NCBI GenBank assembly: GCA_049282265.1
Contig: JBAPTR010000270.1
Span: forward strand, 1 to 8,027
Reading direction: 5' to 3'
Source: CAYUCJ01 sp049282265
Lineage (GTDB): Bacteria; Desulfobacterota; DSM-4660; Desulfatiglandales; Desulfatiglandaceae
Length of the DNA stretch: 8,027 bases
Shown here: positions 1-7,681 of the stretch, piece by piece
Layout of the letters: each line of letters begins with the position of its first letter
Numbering within the stretch: position 1 is the stretch's first letter
Notes under the pieces: generated by a model
Database searches by the model: none
Told to the model about the DNA's origin: nothing
The model's input: only the letters and a program-made list of their open reading frames with translations
Translations under genes and position numbers: made by a program

Positions 1-19
1 AGCAGAAGGGTCTTTCCCC

Positions 20-862
20 TTACCCGGCAATAACCTTTTCCAGGATCTTTTGATAGGCCTTGTTGATTTCCAGGTCATCTTCTTCTCTGAGCGTTTCCAG
101 CCTGCCCTGATCAGCCAGGTCCACCAGCTTCGAATCGGCCGGGAGTTCCCCTAGAAACGGGACGTCCATCTGTGTGGCGGTCTTCTGGCCGCCGCCTCGT
201 CCAAAAAGTTCAATGCTTTCGCCGCAGTGTGGGCAGAAGAATCCGCTCATATTTTCTATGAGACCCAAAACCTTCAAGTCGACCTGCTTGCAGAAATTGA
301 TGGACTTTCTCACATCAGCCAGGCTCACCTCTTGTGGCGTGGTAACGATGAGGGCCTCAGCGTCGGGGATGGTTTGGGCCACCGTAAGGGGCTCATCCCC
401 TGTCCCCGGGGGAGAGTCAACGATCAGATAGTCCAGTTCACCCCATTGAATGTCAGAGATAAACTGCCTGATGGCGCTGATTTTCATAGGCCCACGCCAT
501 ATAACCGCCGTATCTCTGTCCCCGAGGATCATCTCAAGGGAAACCACCCCCAGGTTTTCGGAAAAAGCAAAGGGTCTCACGATCCCTTCCGCTTCCTGCA
601 TGTCCAATCCCCCCTGGACATTGAGAAGATGGGGAATACTTGGCCCGTGGAGATCCACGTCAAGGAGCCCCACCTTGTATCCCTTTGAACTCAGCAAGAC
701 CGCGAGATAGGCGGCAACGGTGCTCTTGCCGACGCCCCCTTTTCCACTCATAACCAGGAGCTTTCTCTTGATCCTGCCCAGGTTGTCCTGGATCATCTTT
801 TCCTGCTCGGCCCTTTCCATATCTCCCGGAGTCGCACAGGACTCTGTTCCACATTCTCCCAT
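20..862 (-). CDS. mrp: Mrp/NBP35-family P-loop ATPase, probable iron-sulfur cluster carrier
   Basis: A cytoplasmic SIMIBI-class ATPase of 280 residues, like bacterial Mrp/ApbC and eukaryotic NBP35, which bind and hand over [4Fe-4S] clusters. Seen in order: a Cys-containing N-terminus (Cys4, Cys9); the deviant Walker A motif KGGVGKST (41-48) with its signature Lys41; DVDLHGPSIP (68-77); WRGPMK (122-127); the Walker B/switch region DYLIVDSPPGTGDEP (144-158); and ENMSGFFCPHCG (203-214), whose CxxC (Cys210, Cys213) is the cluster-bridging pair at the dimer interface. The full four-cysteine N-terminal motif of NBP35 is absent. It follows acsE after 104 bases with a terminator-like hairpin between. 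Cluster supply to CODH/ACS is inferred from context. A nickel role like that of the related ATPases CooC/AcsF is possible but less likely, because the sequence has Mrp hallmarks (WRGPMK, ENMSGF). The stop is TAA, 19 bases from the left edge. Confidence 0.92.
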   Translation of the reverse strand: MGECGTESCATPGDMERAEQEKMIQDNLGRIKRKLLVMSGKGGVGKSTVAAYLAVLLSSKGYKVGLLDVDLHGPSIPHLLNVQGGLDMQEAEGIVRPFAFSENLGVVSLEMILGDRDTAVIWRGPMKISAIRQFISDIQWGELDYLIVDSPPGTGDEPLTVAQTIPDAEALIVTTPQEVSLADVRKSINFCKQVDLKVLGLIENMSGFFCPHCGESIELFGRGGGQKTATQMDVPFLGELPADSKLVDLADQGRLETLREEDDLEINKAYQKILEKVIAG

Positions 863-870
863 TACAACAG

Positions 871-876
871 TCCTCC
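871..876 (-). promoter_or_regulatory. Shine-Dalgarno of mrp, abutting the terminator U-tract
   Basis: GGAGGA on the minus strand lies eight bases before the ATG at 862 and supports that start over the later in-frame Met15 and Met23. Its GAGGA (875-871) is complementary to TCCTC (887-883) in the 3' arm of the terminator stem, so that arm could mask the site when the terminator is not folded. Confidence 0.65.
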
Positions 877-926
877 AAAAAAGAGGAACCTTCCCCCATC
901 TTTTTTTCCGATCGGGAAGGTCCCTC
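877..926 (-). terminator. Terminator-like hairpin in the mrp leader (possible attenuator)
   Basis: On the minus strand the arm at 926-914 pairs with 895-883 over 13 positions with one A-C mismatch. The loop is 18 bases, and inside it three more pairs can form (910-912 with 898-900). Six T's (882-877) follow the stem directly, the layout of an intrinsic terminator. It lies 40 bases after the acsE stop. The U-tract ends next to the Shine-Dalgarno of mrp, leaving no room for a promoter between them, so transcripts reaching mrp must read through it or start within or before it. It is therefore better viewed as a partial terminator or attenuator. Confidence 0.7.
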
Positions 927-966
927 TAAGAACGGCCTTTCAGGCCTTGATTTGACTATGAATTGT

Positions 967-1851
967 CTAAAGTTCCAGCCAGGAATCCGAAAACAAGGAC
1001 TGGCCGAGGAGTACCTTGGCCGTCTTTGCATAATCCTGAAGCTCTTTGGAGAGGGAGCCCATATCAATGCCTTCCTCGTCCATGACCTTGTGGATGACCT
1101 CCACCACTTCCGGCTTTTCACCCCTGGCAATAGCGACGAGTTGGTCATCGAAGATGTCGGCAATGCACGAATACAGGCCGTTTCGTTCCATCATCACCAT
1201 ATAGGTCTGATTGATGATGGGCCTGAGATTGTCCGGTACCCCATTGGACGCGTTCGAAAGTCCGCATGTGGACTTTGAACCCGGTGCAATGTCCTGAAGC
1301 ATCCCCTGGAAGGCCAGAAGGCTCATGAGCTGCGGCTGCTGGATATTCAGCGGCGTCACAACGCCATCCACAAAGATATCCTCGTTGGGAACACCCGCCT
1401 CATTGGCCGCATAAAGAAGCTCCACGGCCAGGGCGGCCCGTTCATTGTCGTCTCTGGGCAGTCCATCAGGACCCCACATCAGGGCGATCATGTTGGCCTT
1501 GTACTTGGCGGCCAGGGGAATCATTTTTTCATACCGCTCCGGCCGGCACATGATGGAGTTCATAATGGCCTTTCCCTTGTGAACCGCCAGCCCGGCCTCC
1601 ATGGCCTCGACGTTGGAGGTATCCAGGACGAGGCTTGGAGAATCTCCGATGGCCTCCTGAACGGTCTTGACCACAAACTCCATCAACTCGGGGCCGCCCT
1701 TCCTGGCAGGACCCAGGTTGATATCGATCCAGTCCGCGCCCTTTTCCTTCTGTCTCTTGGCCTCCTCGATGATAGGCCTGGGATCTTTTTCCTTGAAGGC
1801 CTTCCCTATGACATGATTGATGACATTCAAACTCTCTCCAATAATTAGCAT
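967..1851 (-). CDS. acsE: 5-methyltetrahydrofolate:corrinoid iron-sulfur protein methyltransferase
   Basis: Transfers the N5-methyl group of methyl-tetrahydrofolate to Co(I) of the CFeSP, joining the methyl branch to the CODH/ACS complex. It is a pterin-binding TIM barrel of the MeTr/dihydropteroate synthase superfamily. Residues expected in the pterin site are present: Asp43 and Asn45 of DINLGPA, Asp77 and Asn80 of VLDTSN, Asn98 of MNS, Asp162 of FVDGVVTP, and Asn200 of GLSN (equivalent to the Moorella Asn199 that contacts N5). The N-terminal MLIIGES also matches the family. It has 294 residues against about 262 in Moorella AcsE. The excess is an insert of roughly 30 residues (about 243-275) before the final helix. 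The start is ATG at 1851 with AGGGAG at 1859-1864, seven bases upstream; the stop is TAG. The genomic setting separates it from MetH-like or dihydropteroate synthase paralogues. Confidence 0.94.
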   Translation of the reverse strand: MLIIGESLNVINHVIGKAFKEKDPRPIIEEAKRQKEKGADWIDINLGPARKGGPELMEFVVKTVQEAIGDSPSLVLDTSNVEAMEAGLAVHKGKAIMNSIMCRPERYEKMIPLAAKYKANMIALMWGPDGLPRDDNERAALAVELLYAANEAGVPNEDIFVDGVVTPLNIQQPQLMSLLAFQGMLQDIAPGSKSTCGLSNASNGVPDNLRPIINQTYMVMMERNGLYSCIADIFDDQLVAIARGEKPEVVEVIHKVMDEEGIDMGSLSKELQDYAKTAKVLLGQSLFSDSWLEL

Positions 1852-1910
1852 GGGTACACTCCCTGTCTCGTTGGTTGTTTTTGCCTGTGGGCGTCAGGTC
1901 CTCTAAACAC

Positions 1911-3257
1911 CTACTTGCCCATATCCTTGAGGAATTTGGGAATGAGAGATGCATCCCGAGGCCCGATGAGGACCTCCCAGTCGGGCAGCTCTTCTTCCAT
2001 GTCCCCGCTGATGGACGCGGAATACCCCGGAATGATAATCTTCCGGTGGGCCACCTTTTCGGCAATGCCCGATTTTTTGACAAACATCCCCACGGCATCC
2101 CCTACGAATTTTCCGGCGGCCCATGCAGTCATAACGGAAAGGCCTTCCGTGTCCATAATGAGCAGCCAGCTTGGGATCCTGCTCCCCTCGATTTCGCCGC
2201 TCACGATGAAGTAGGTCAGGGAAAAATTGGTGGTAATCAGGACTGGTGAGTTTTCGTCCGGAGTGCCGATCTCGTAGATCCCTTCCGTCACCATCATGGG
2301 TCGCTGCGGATCGGTGAAGATATTCAAACGTTCAACGAGGAGAGAGAACAGGCTTTCACCCGTAAAGTCGGAGAGGATCACGATTCCTGCATATTTGGCA
2401 ATCAGCATTGAAGCCAACATGGTCTCCACATCGAGGTTTCCTGCCATCTCGCACGGAAACGTAATGGTGGGGAAACCCAGCGCACGGTTACCCACTTTCA
2501 AGGGTGCCCTTCTCATGGCCACCTGGTCCTCAAAGACCTGCTTAGGCTCCCTGGACCCGGAATCAAAGACCAGGTCTTTCACACCCATTCCGGTCAGCTT
2601 GTCGCTCAGGACTATTAATCCTTCCACATTATCAGCCTTCACTGCCAAGGCCAGGCCGGTCTCCTTGGCCAGATTCCCCATATCCTCGACATTGTCCGCG
2701 GTGGCTGCGTACAATAGAGGTTTCTTGAACGCTGAAACCTCCGCAGCCGCTTTCAGGGCATCCAGGCTTTCGCTCATCAGGACCAGGCCGAACTCGCTCT
2801 CCTCTGCAATCTTCTTGGCGACCGCCACAAATGCCGAAGCATCGCCGGTTACATCTTTTAGGGCCACAAGTTCAGGCCTCAAGTTGACGCCAACCCTCTC
2901 AAATTGAAAGGCGTTCCATACCTTCAGTTTCATGTCCAGCTCCTCGGAATCAATATCCGAAGAAATCATGGCACCCAGGGCCGTGGGGTTAAAGAAGGTC
3001 TTTTCATGGCGAAACATCACTGTTTCGCCTCCGGTCTTGAAGGCCCTCGTACCGGCCCCGATGGCGACCGGTCTGATGGGAGGCGCCGAGGCCTCAGCCA
3101 GCTGTTCCCTGGCCTCATCGGATACATAGGGACAGGCATCCAGTTCCGCTTTGCCGGATGCCAGGTTCATTGCAAAGGCCAGGCACGTAGGGACCCCGCA
3201 TTCACCACAATTTGTCTTTGGCAACATCTTGAAAATCTGAATTCCAGTTAATCCCAT
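1911..3257 (-). CDS. acsC: Corrinoid iron-sulfur protein (CFeSP) large subunit
   Basis: Large subunit of the heterodimeric methyl carrier that takes a methyl group from methyl-tetrahydrofolate (via AcsE) on its cobamide cobalt and passes it to the AcsB A-cluster. Its 448 residues match the family (Moorella, 446). The N-terminal [4Fe-4S] domain has Cys17, Cys20, Cys25 and Cys42 (CGECGVPTC, then ACPY), which reductively activates the cobalt. A TIM-barrel-like middle region (about 90-310) follows. The C-terminal cobamide domain (about 310-448) holds TTNFSLTYF (342-350), DTEGLSVMTAWAAGKF (369-384) and IPGYSASISGDMEEELPDW (409-427). The start is ATG at 3257 with AGGAG at 3264-3268, six bases upstream; the stop is TAG. 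AcsD, its usual partner, is not adjacent: acsE follows after 59 bases. Archaeal homologues are called CdhE. Confidence 0.96.
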   Translation of the reverse strand: MGLTGIQIFKMLPKTNCGECGVPTCLAFAMNLASGKAELDACPYVSDEAREQLAEASAPPIRPVAIGAGTRAFKTGGETVMFRHEKTFFNPTALGAMISSDIDSEELDMKLKVWNAFQFERVGVNLRPELVALKDVTGDASAFVAVAKKIAEESEFGLVLMSESLDALKAAAEVSAFKKPLLYAATADNVEDMGNLAKETGLALAVKADNVEGLIVLSDKLTGMGVKDLVFDSGSREPKQVFEDQVAMRRAPLKVGNRALGFPTITFPCEMAGNLDVETMLASMLIAKYAGIVILSDFTGESLFSLLVERLNIFTDPQRPMMVTEGIYEIGTPDENSPVLITTNFSLTYFIVSGEIEGSRIPSWLLIMDTEGLSVMTAWAAGKFVGDAVGMFVKKSGIAEKVAHRKIIIPGYSASISGDMEEELPDWEVLIGPRDASLIPKFLKDMGK

Positions 3258-3280
3258 AATGCACTCCTGTCTGTTAGTAC

Positions 3281-3310
3281 GTTATCTCAAGTTATCTTAT
3301 GATATCTCCC
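3281..3310. repeat. Three short direct repeats at 10-base spacing upstream of acsC
   Basis: On the plus strand GTTATCTCAA (3281), GTTATCTTAT (3291) and GATATCTCCC (3301) follow one another directly. All three share the core pattern G-(T/A)-TATCT. A period of ten bases is about one helical turn, which would suit a protein-binding site. The set also lies in AT-rich leader sequence next to the hairpin and may be chance. Confidence 0.35.
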
Positions 3311-3350
3311 TGTTTCCCGAGTGACTGACTCTACGGAATCCGGGAAACAG
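3310..3350 (-). other. Hairpin between acsB and acsC (processing or stability element)
   Basis: CTGTTTCCCG at 3310-3319 and its exact reverse complement CGGGAAACAG at 3341-3350 form a perfect 10-base-pair stem around a 21-base loop. It starts 17 bases after the acsB stop in the direction of transcription and ends about 50 bases before acsC. No run of U follows it on the minus strand, so it does not look like a standard intrinsic terminator. It may be an mRNA stability or processing element that sets acsB/acsC ratios; that role is inferred. Confidence 0.6.
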
Positions 3351-3366
3351 AGAACATATATCAAAA

Positions 3367-5580
3367 TTACATAATCGGCTCCATGGTCAGGGCGGGGTGT
3401 TGCTTCTCCTTGAGGAAAGGAAGAATCTCATCCTCTGTGAGCCCCACCGTCTCATCCGCAATCCGGTCAATCAGGTCGGGAATACCGAGTTCCTCACCGC
3501 GCTTGAGCAACCGTTCCCTGATTTCCTCTTTCAGGGACTTGGGCATCCAGACCATGCGCAGGAGCCCTCCGTCACCCAGAATGAACTTCCGTTGGGTAAT
3601 ATTGTACTTGGAATGCCCAACGAATCCGGGGCTTGATGCCCCACCACCCGCCGTGCCGGCCAGGGTGGAAAATTTCATGCCGCAGGGGGTCATCCCGGTA
3701 TAATCCCTATGAACAGTCATCACACCATTACTTGCCGGAAGAACTGCAGCAATACACTCACAGCACCCGCAGGTGGTCATGGGATCATACACCAGGCTGT
3801 AGAAATTGTAGTGATCAATGGTCTGCCGTGATGCCTTGAACACGAAATCATTAACCCCCTTGAACTGTCCAAGTTTCGCATCCAGGACCTCTCCCTTTTC
3901 CACGGGCTGGTTCGGGCCGGTGGGGTTGATCTGGTTTGACGCTTTACAGTCCATCCAGTTATAGGCACCGCAGAGTCCGGTCCTTTCAGGACTTACCACA
4001 CAGACATGGCTTGGAGCGAAGGACTGGCAAAGGGTACACGAATAGAAGATATCCGTGGTCTCGTCGGTCATGTTCTCGACCCGTTCATCTCTGACTTTGT
4101 ATTCACCCCTGGCCCTCTTGGTCAAGTCATCTACATCCTTCTCATTTGTATAGAGGGTCACCTGGATCTTGTCCAGGATACCGCCGAAGTCCTGGTGAAG
4201 CTTCGCATGGAGGACCACCCCCAAGTGATCGAGGGTAAAGCCTTTCTCCATGGCGCCGTCACCCACCCTGATCCAGGAGATGTCCCGCTGTCCAATGTGC
4301 ATGACTCCCTGAATATAATTGATCAGATGGTGGATTTGCCTTTCCAGGATAGGCTCGAAGTCCACCTGCATCTCGCGCCCTGCCACCTGTACGTAGATGC
4401 CCAAGGGAAGTTTATCGCCCTTTTTCGCGTCTTTTACATTCGGACCCACGACGATGACCTTGCCGTCTTCGATCTGATTCATGTCCGCCGTCTTGCACAG
4501 CTCGGTACACTGGGTCTTGCCGCCGCCCATCTCGATGAAGAGATCATCTTTCCGGACACGCTCGCCTTCAAAGGCCGGACCATAGGCCATGGGGATATCC
4601 ACTTTTGAAATGGTGACCTTGAGGCCACGGACCTCGATGGACTTAGCCGACATCTCCTCTTCGCTCACATTGGCCACCACATGCTCATAGGTACACACTC
4701 CGGTGGGCAGGACCTCCGGGATGTCCGTATCCGCAATGGTGGGAAAGCCCCAGTTGATTGCCCCGGCTGCATTTGCGGCCCACTCTGCATTTACATCACC
4801 AAGGGCGTTCACGAAGGCGAAGATACGGTCCTTCTGGTACTTGAGCTGTTTCTTGAAATCGCCGGGCTGGATACCGCCGAAAGACATGCCCGCGCGGTTT
4901 GCAAACCCTAAGGCAAATACCGCGGCGGATATATCCGGCCCGAAAGAAACGAGACGGGTGTTCCATCCGATCTGGACGTCCGCTTCCAGCAGCTGCTCCG
5001 TAAAGGTGGTGCCGCTCTGGTTCGCTGCCATGAACACGTAGAGGTTCTTCTGCTGGTATTCTTCTGCGATCTTCTTGGCCGCCGCAGGACTGGAGGCAGC
5101 ACCCACAATAGCCGCAAAGCCCGGGGCCGTTCCGTCCACAAATTCCACGCCCCGCTTTCTCATGATGGCGTCGTCCGCCGCACCTAGCCAGAGCTTGCCG
5201 TTATCCACATCCGGATCTTCGACCTCCGGTTGATAGAAATCAGGATCATCCACATACCGGATGGCCTCCACGATCTCTTCGGCGAAAAGGGCGGCCATTC
5301 CTGCATCCAAGAGCGGCCCAAGGTAGGGCAAATGGAAATCCTTCTTGATATGCGGCGGCAGGAGCTTCCGGCAAAAATCCATGACCTGCTTGGCAGAATC
5401 AAGATCCTTCACCGCGATGCCTGTCAACGAATAAATAATGGGCAGGTAATAGGCCGTATTGGGAAACTCCAGTTTCTGGCTCCCGCCGTGGCTCTCCAGG
5501 GCCTTTTTATAGATTCCCTCCGCCTTGGAAACAATGTTATAGCCACCTTGAATGGCTGCAAATGCTACTAATTTTGACAT
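3367..5580 (-). CDS. acsB: Acetyl-CoA synthase, CODH/ACS complex catalytic subunit (bacterial type)
   Basis: Condenses CO, a CFeSP-delivered methyl group and CoA into acetyl-CoA. It works in a tight alpha2-beta2 complex with CooS. The 737 residues (Moorella AcsB, 729) include the N-terminal CODH-contact/tunnel domain (about 1-310) that archaeal CdhC lacks, so this is the bacterial form. The A-cluster is intact: Cys515, Cys518, Cys527 and Cys537 (in SCTLCQSFAPSHVC and GLCGAYNW) fit the [4Fe-4S] ligands. Cys518 with Cys604 and Cys606 of the CGC motif holds the two nickels, with Gly605 between them. The CGC is followed by two further cysteines, 607 and 609. The C-terminal stretch GGGASSPGFVGHSKYNI (646-662) is characteristic of ACS. 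The start is ATG at 5580 with GGGAGG at 5590-5595, nine bases upstream; the stop is TAA. A 109-base gap with a hairpin separates it from acsC. Confidence 0.97.
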   Translation of the reverse strand: MSKLVAFAAIQGGYNIVSKAEGIYKKALESHGGSQKLEFPNTAYYLPIIYSLTGIAVKDLDSAKQVMDFCRKLLPPHIKKDFHLPYLGPLLDAGMAALFAEEIVEAIRYVDDPDFYQPEVEDPDVDNGKLWLGAADDAIMRKRGVEFVDGTAPGFAAIVGAASSPAAAKKIAEEYQQKNLYVFMAANQSGTTFTEQLLEADVQIGWNTRLVSFGPDISAAVFALGFANRAGMSFGGIQPGDFKKQLKYQKDRIFAFVNALGDVNAEWAANAAGAINWGFPTIADTDIPEVLPTGVCTYEHVVANVSEEEMSAKSIEVRGLKVTISKVDIPMAYGPAFEGERVRKDDLFIEMGGGKTQCTELCKTADMNQIEDGKVIVVGPNVKDAKKGDKLPLGIYVQVAGREMQVDFEPILERQIHHLINYIQGVMHIGQRDISWIRVGDGAMEKGFTLDHLGVVLHAKLHQDFGGILDKIQVTLYTNEKDVDDLTKRARGEYKVRDERVENMTDETTDIFYSCTLCQSFAPSHVCVVSPERTGLCGAYNWMDCKASNQINPTGPNQPVEKGEVLDAKLGQFKGVNDFVFKASRQTIDHYNFYSLVYDPMTTCGCCECIAAVLPASNGVMTVHRDYTGMTPCGMKFSTLAGTAGGGASSPGFVGHSKYNITQRKFILGDGGLLRMVWMPKSLKEEIRERLLKRGEELGIPDLIDRIADETVGLTEDEILPFLKEKQHPALTMEPIM

Positions 5581-5622
5581 CTCTTTTTTCCTCCCTTCTT
5601 AAGAGGCTTCTTATATAAAATG

Positions 5623-7671
5623 TTATGCGGCTTCCATATCACGACGCGCCGCCATATCAAACAGGACCCGGTCCCTGGCCTTATCAATGCCGAGGGCCTT
5701 CCGTTTCTTGTCAATATGGGCGATCATCTTGCGGGCATGTTCGACGGGGTCTGCCTCAAAATCCCACATGCCTCCGTAGATGTCTTCAAGCTCGTTAAAG
5801 AGATAGTCCTGGAAGACCGGAGACCCCGTGACCGGCAATGGCACCCCGCCAAACACCGTGTAAACGCCGGAGGCCACGAAATACTGGCCGATGCTGATGG
5901 CCTTTTCACTCATCCACTCGGGCGCCGACCCGGCAGCGGGAAGGTCGCTGATGTCATTCCCCAGGCCCCCTGCCTTGACCACCTCGGTGGCGGCCATGAG
6001 GATACGGCTGTTGTCCACGCAGGAGCCCATGTGGAGCACCGGCGGGATACCAACCGTCTCACAGACCTCGGCAAGCCCCGGACCACAGTACACTTTGGCC
6101 GATTCAGGCGTCATGAGCCCCACCTTGGCGGCCGCTATGGCGCTGCACCCGGTGGTCAATACGATCACATCGTGCTTGATGAGTTCCTTGATGATGGTGA
6201 TATGCTCATCGTCGTGCCTGGTCCGTGCATTGTTGCATCCTACCACGCCGCCGATGCCCCGAATACGGCCGTTGATGATATTGTCATTCAGCGGGGTATA
6301 GGAGCCTCGAAAGCTGCCTCCAAGATGGTAGTTGATGGCCTCGTAACTGAAGCCTGCTATCAGTTCGGAGGCGTTGTCCGGGATGATCACCTCTTTTTCC
6401 CGCTTGGGGAAATTCTCTATGGCCAGTTTCACGATTCTTTTGGCATCCTCGAATGCCGTGTGCTCGTCGAATTCAATATGAATCGTCTCACCTGAGGCAA
6501 TCTTTGCCTTCGGATTGGTGGTGATGATCTTGGTATGGAAACACTGGGCCACGCTGGCGATGTTCTCCATAATGCACTGGAGGTCCACCACCATGGCATC
6601 CACCGCGCCGGTCACGATAGCCAGTTCCTGCTGCAGGTAGTTCCCCGCCAGGGGCACACCGTGGCGCATGAGGATCTCATTGGCCGTACAACAGATGCCT
6701 GAGAGCTGGATGCCGGCGGCGCCTTTTTGCTTGGCAAATTCCACCATCTCAGGAAGCTCTGCCGCTTCCACGATCATCTCGCTCAGGAGGGGTTCGTGCC
6801 CGTGGATAACGATATTTACATGATCTTCTTTCAGGACACCGAGATTTGCGGAACTCCGCACCGGATAGGGACACCCGAACAGGATATCCTGGAGGTCCGT
6901 GGCCATCATGGATCCTCCCCAGCCGTCTCCGATGGCAGCCCTGGTGAACTGGTGTTCCAGATTTTCATAGTCCTGGTCCACACCCATATGGGTCCGATGC
7001 ATGATCTCGACGATCTCCCGGTCAACTCCGCGAGGCACCACTCCCAGTTTCTTCCATAGTTCATACCTGGGTTTTGGCGCCCGCTTGACAGTGCAGATTT
7101 CCCCTTCCTGCTGGCCCCACTGGGCCAGTGCCTTTTCAGCCACTTCCAGGGCAATTTCATCGATATCCCGGTCAAGGACCTCTCCATCTTTTCCTTCGAC
7201 CGTAATCTCGACGTCAAAATCAGGGGCGATTTCCAGGAGTTTCTTGGGGTCCTTGATCTTGTAGTCTTCCACTTCTTTCCTGGCTGCAGCCAGGAAGGTT
7301 TCCGCCACGCCCCTGCCGTGATCGGAATGGGCTGCCGCACCGGCCGCGACCATACGGGAGAAATTCCTGGCCGCAATGGTGGATGGAGTGGCTCCACACA
7401 GGCCTTTACGCGTGTCTTCCCCCTCTATACCGCTTTTCGGGAGGGGTAGTCTACAAGGCCCCTGTGCGCAGTTCTTGCAACAGGTGCCCTGGACACCTAT
7501 ATTGCAGGCCTTCATGGTCTGGGCCCGGTCAAAGATGGTCTCCACCTCCAACTCCCTTGACCGCGCAATCATTTTCTGGGTGGCCGGGTCTATGGAAAGA
7601 TCCCGCGGGTTCGGCGCGGGCTTTTCCTTTTTTTTGGCCGCCACGACCTTCTTGACTTCTTCTGCTGCCAT
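5623..7671 (-). CDS. cooS: Anaerobic Ni-Fe CO dehydrogenase catalytic subunit of the CODH/ACS complex
   Basis: Also called acsA. This cytoplasmic enzyme interconverts CO2 and CO and feeds CO through an internal tunnel to AcsB. Its 682 residues match the length of ACS-bound CODHs (Moorella AcsA, 674). Cys56 and Cys64 fit the D-cluster shared between two subunits, and Cys65, Cys68, Cys73 and Cys92 fit the B-cluster. The C-cluster set is complete: a His in HGHEPLLSE (290-298), Cys328 in GICCTANE, Cys366 in LQCIMEN, Cys479 in VVGCNNAR, Cys509 in TTGCSA and Cys551 in MGSCVDNSR. The middle insertion (about 140-250) with EIMHRTHMG and DGWGGSM is typical of ACS-associated CODHs. The N-terminus (2-20) is rich in Ala and Lys and lies before the conserved core. 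The ATG start at 7671 has an AGGAGG at 7682-7687, ten bases away. The stop is TAA, 42 bases before acsB. Identity is very secure. Confidence 0.97.
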   Translation of the reverse strand: MAAEEVKKVVAAKKKEKPAPNPRDLSIDPATQKMIARSRELEVETIFDRAQTMKACNIGVQGTCCKNCAQGPCRLPLPKSGIEGEDTRKGLCGATPSTIAARNFSRMVAAGAAAHSDHGRGVAETFLAAARKEVEDYKIKDPKKLLEIAPDFDVEITVEGKDGEVLDRDIDEIALEVAEKALAQWGQQEGEICTVKRAPKPRYELWKKLGVVPRGVDREIVEIMHRTHMGVDQDYENLEHQFTRAAIGDGWGGSMMATDLQDILFGCPYPVRSSANLGVLKEDHVNIVIHGHEPLLSEMIVEAAELPEMVEFAKQKGAAGIQLSGICCTANEILMRHGVPLAGNYLQQELAIVTGAVDAMVVDLQCIMENIASVAQCFHTKIITTNPKAKIASGETIHIEFDEHTAFEDAKRIVKLAIENFPKREKEVIIPDNASELIAGFSYEAINYHLGGSFRGSYTPLNDNIINGRIRGIGGVVGCNNARTRHDDEHITIIKELIKHDVIVLTTGCSAIAAAKVGLMTPESAKVYCGPGLAEVCETVGIPPVLHMGSCVDNSRILMAATEVVKAGGLGNDISDLPAAGSAPEWMSEKAISIGQYFVASGVYTVFGGVPLPVTGSPVFQDYLFNELEDIYGGMWDFEADPVEHARKMIAHIDKKRKALGIDKARDRVLFDMAARRDMEAA

Positions 7672-7681
7672 TTTTGAGGTT

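Noticed and set aside
20..862. Calling the last gene cooC/acsF (nickel insertion ATPase)
   Set aside because: WRGPMK, DSPPGTGDEP and ENMSGFFCPHCG are Mrp/NBP35 hallmarks, not those of CooC.
931..950. Second small hairpin (GGCC/GGCC) just after acsE
   Set aside because: Only four base pairs, from a short repeated palindromic word; too weak to call next to the clear terminator.
1529..2098. Minus-strand open frame across the acsC-acsE junction
   Set aside because: It is the alternate frame of two well-supported genes, with an unlikely Arg/Gly-rich composition.
4006..4608. Plus-strand open frame of 200 codons opposite acsB
   Set aside because: Antisense to the conserved A-cluster region of AcsB, with no family features.
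5595..5613. Direct repeat CTTCTTA (12-base period) between cooS and acsB
   Set aside because: Seven bases only and overlapping the purine-rich ribosome-binding region; likely composition bias.
5620..6495. Long plus-strand open frame of 291 codons opposite cooS
   Set aside because: It is fully antisense to a strongly conserved gene, has no recognisable motifs and mirrors its codon bias; a shadow frame.
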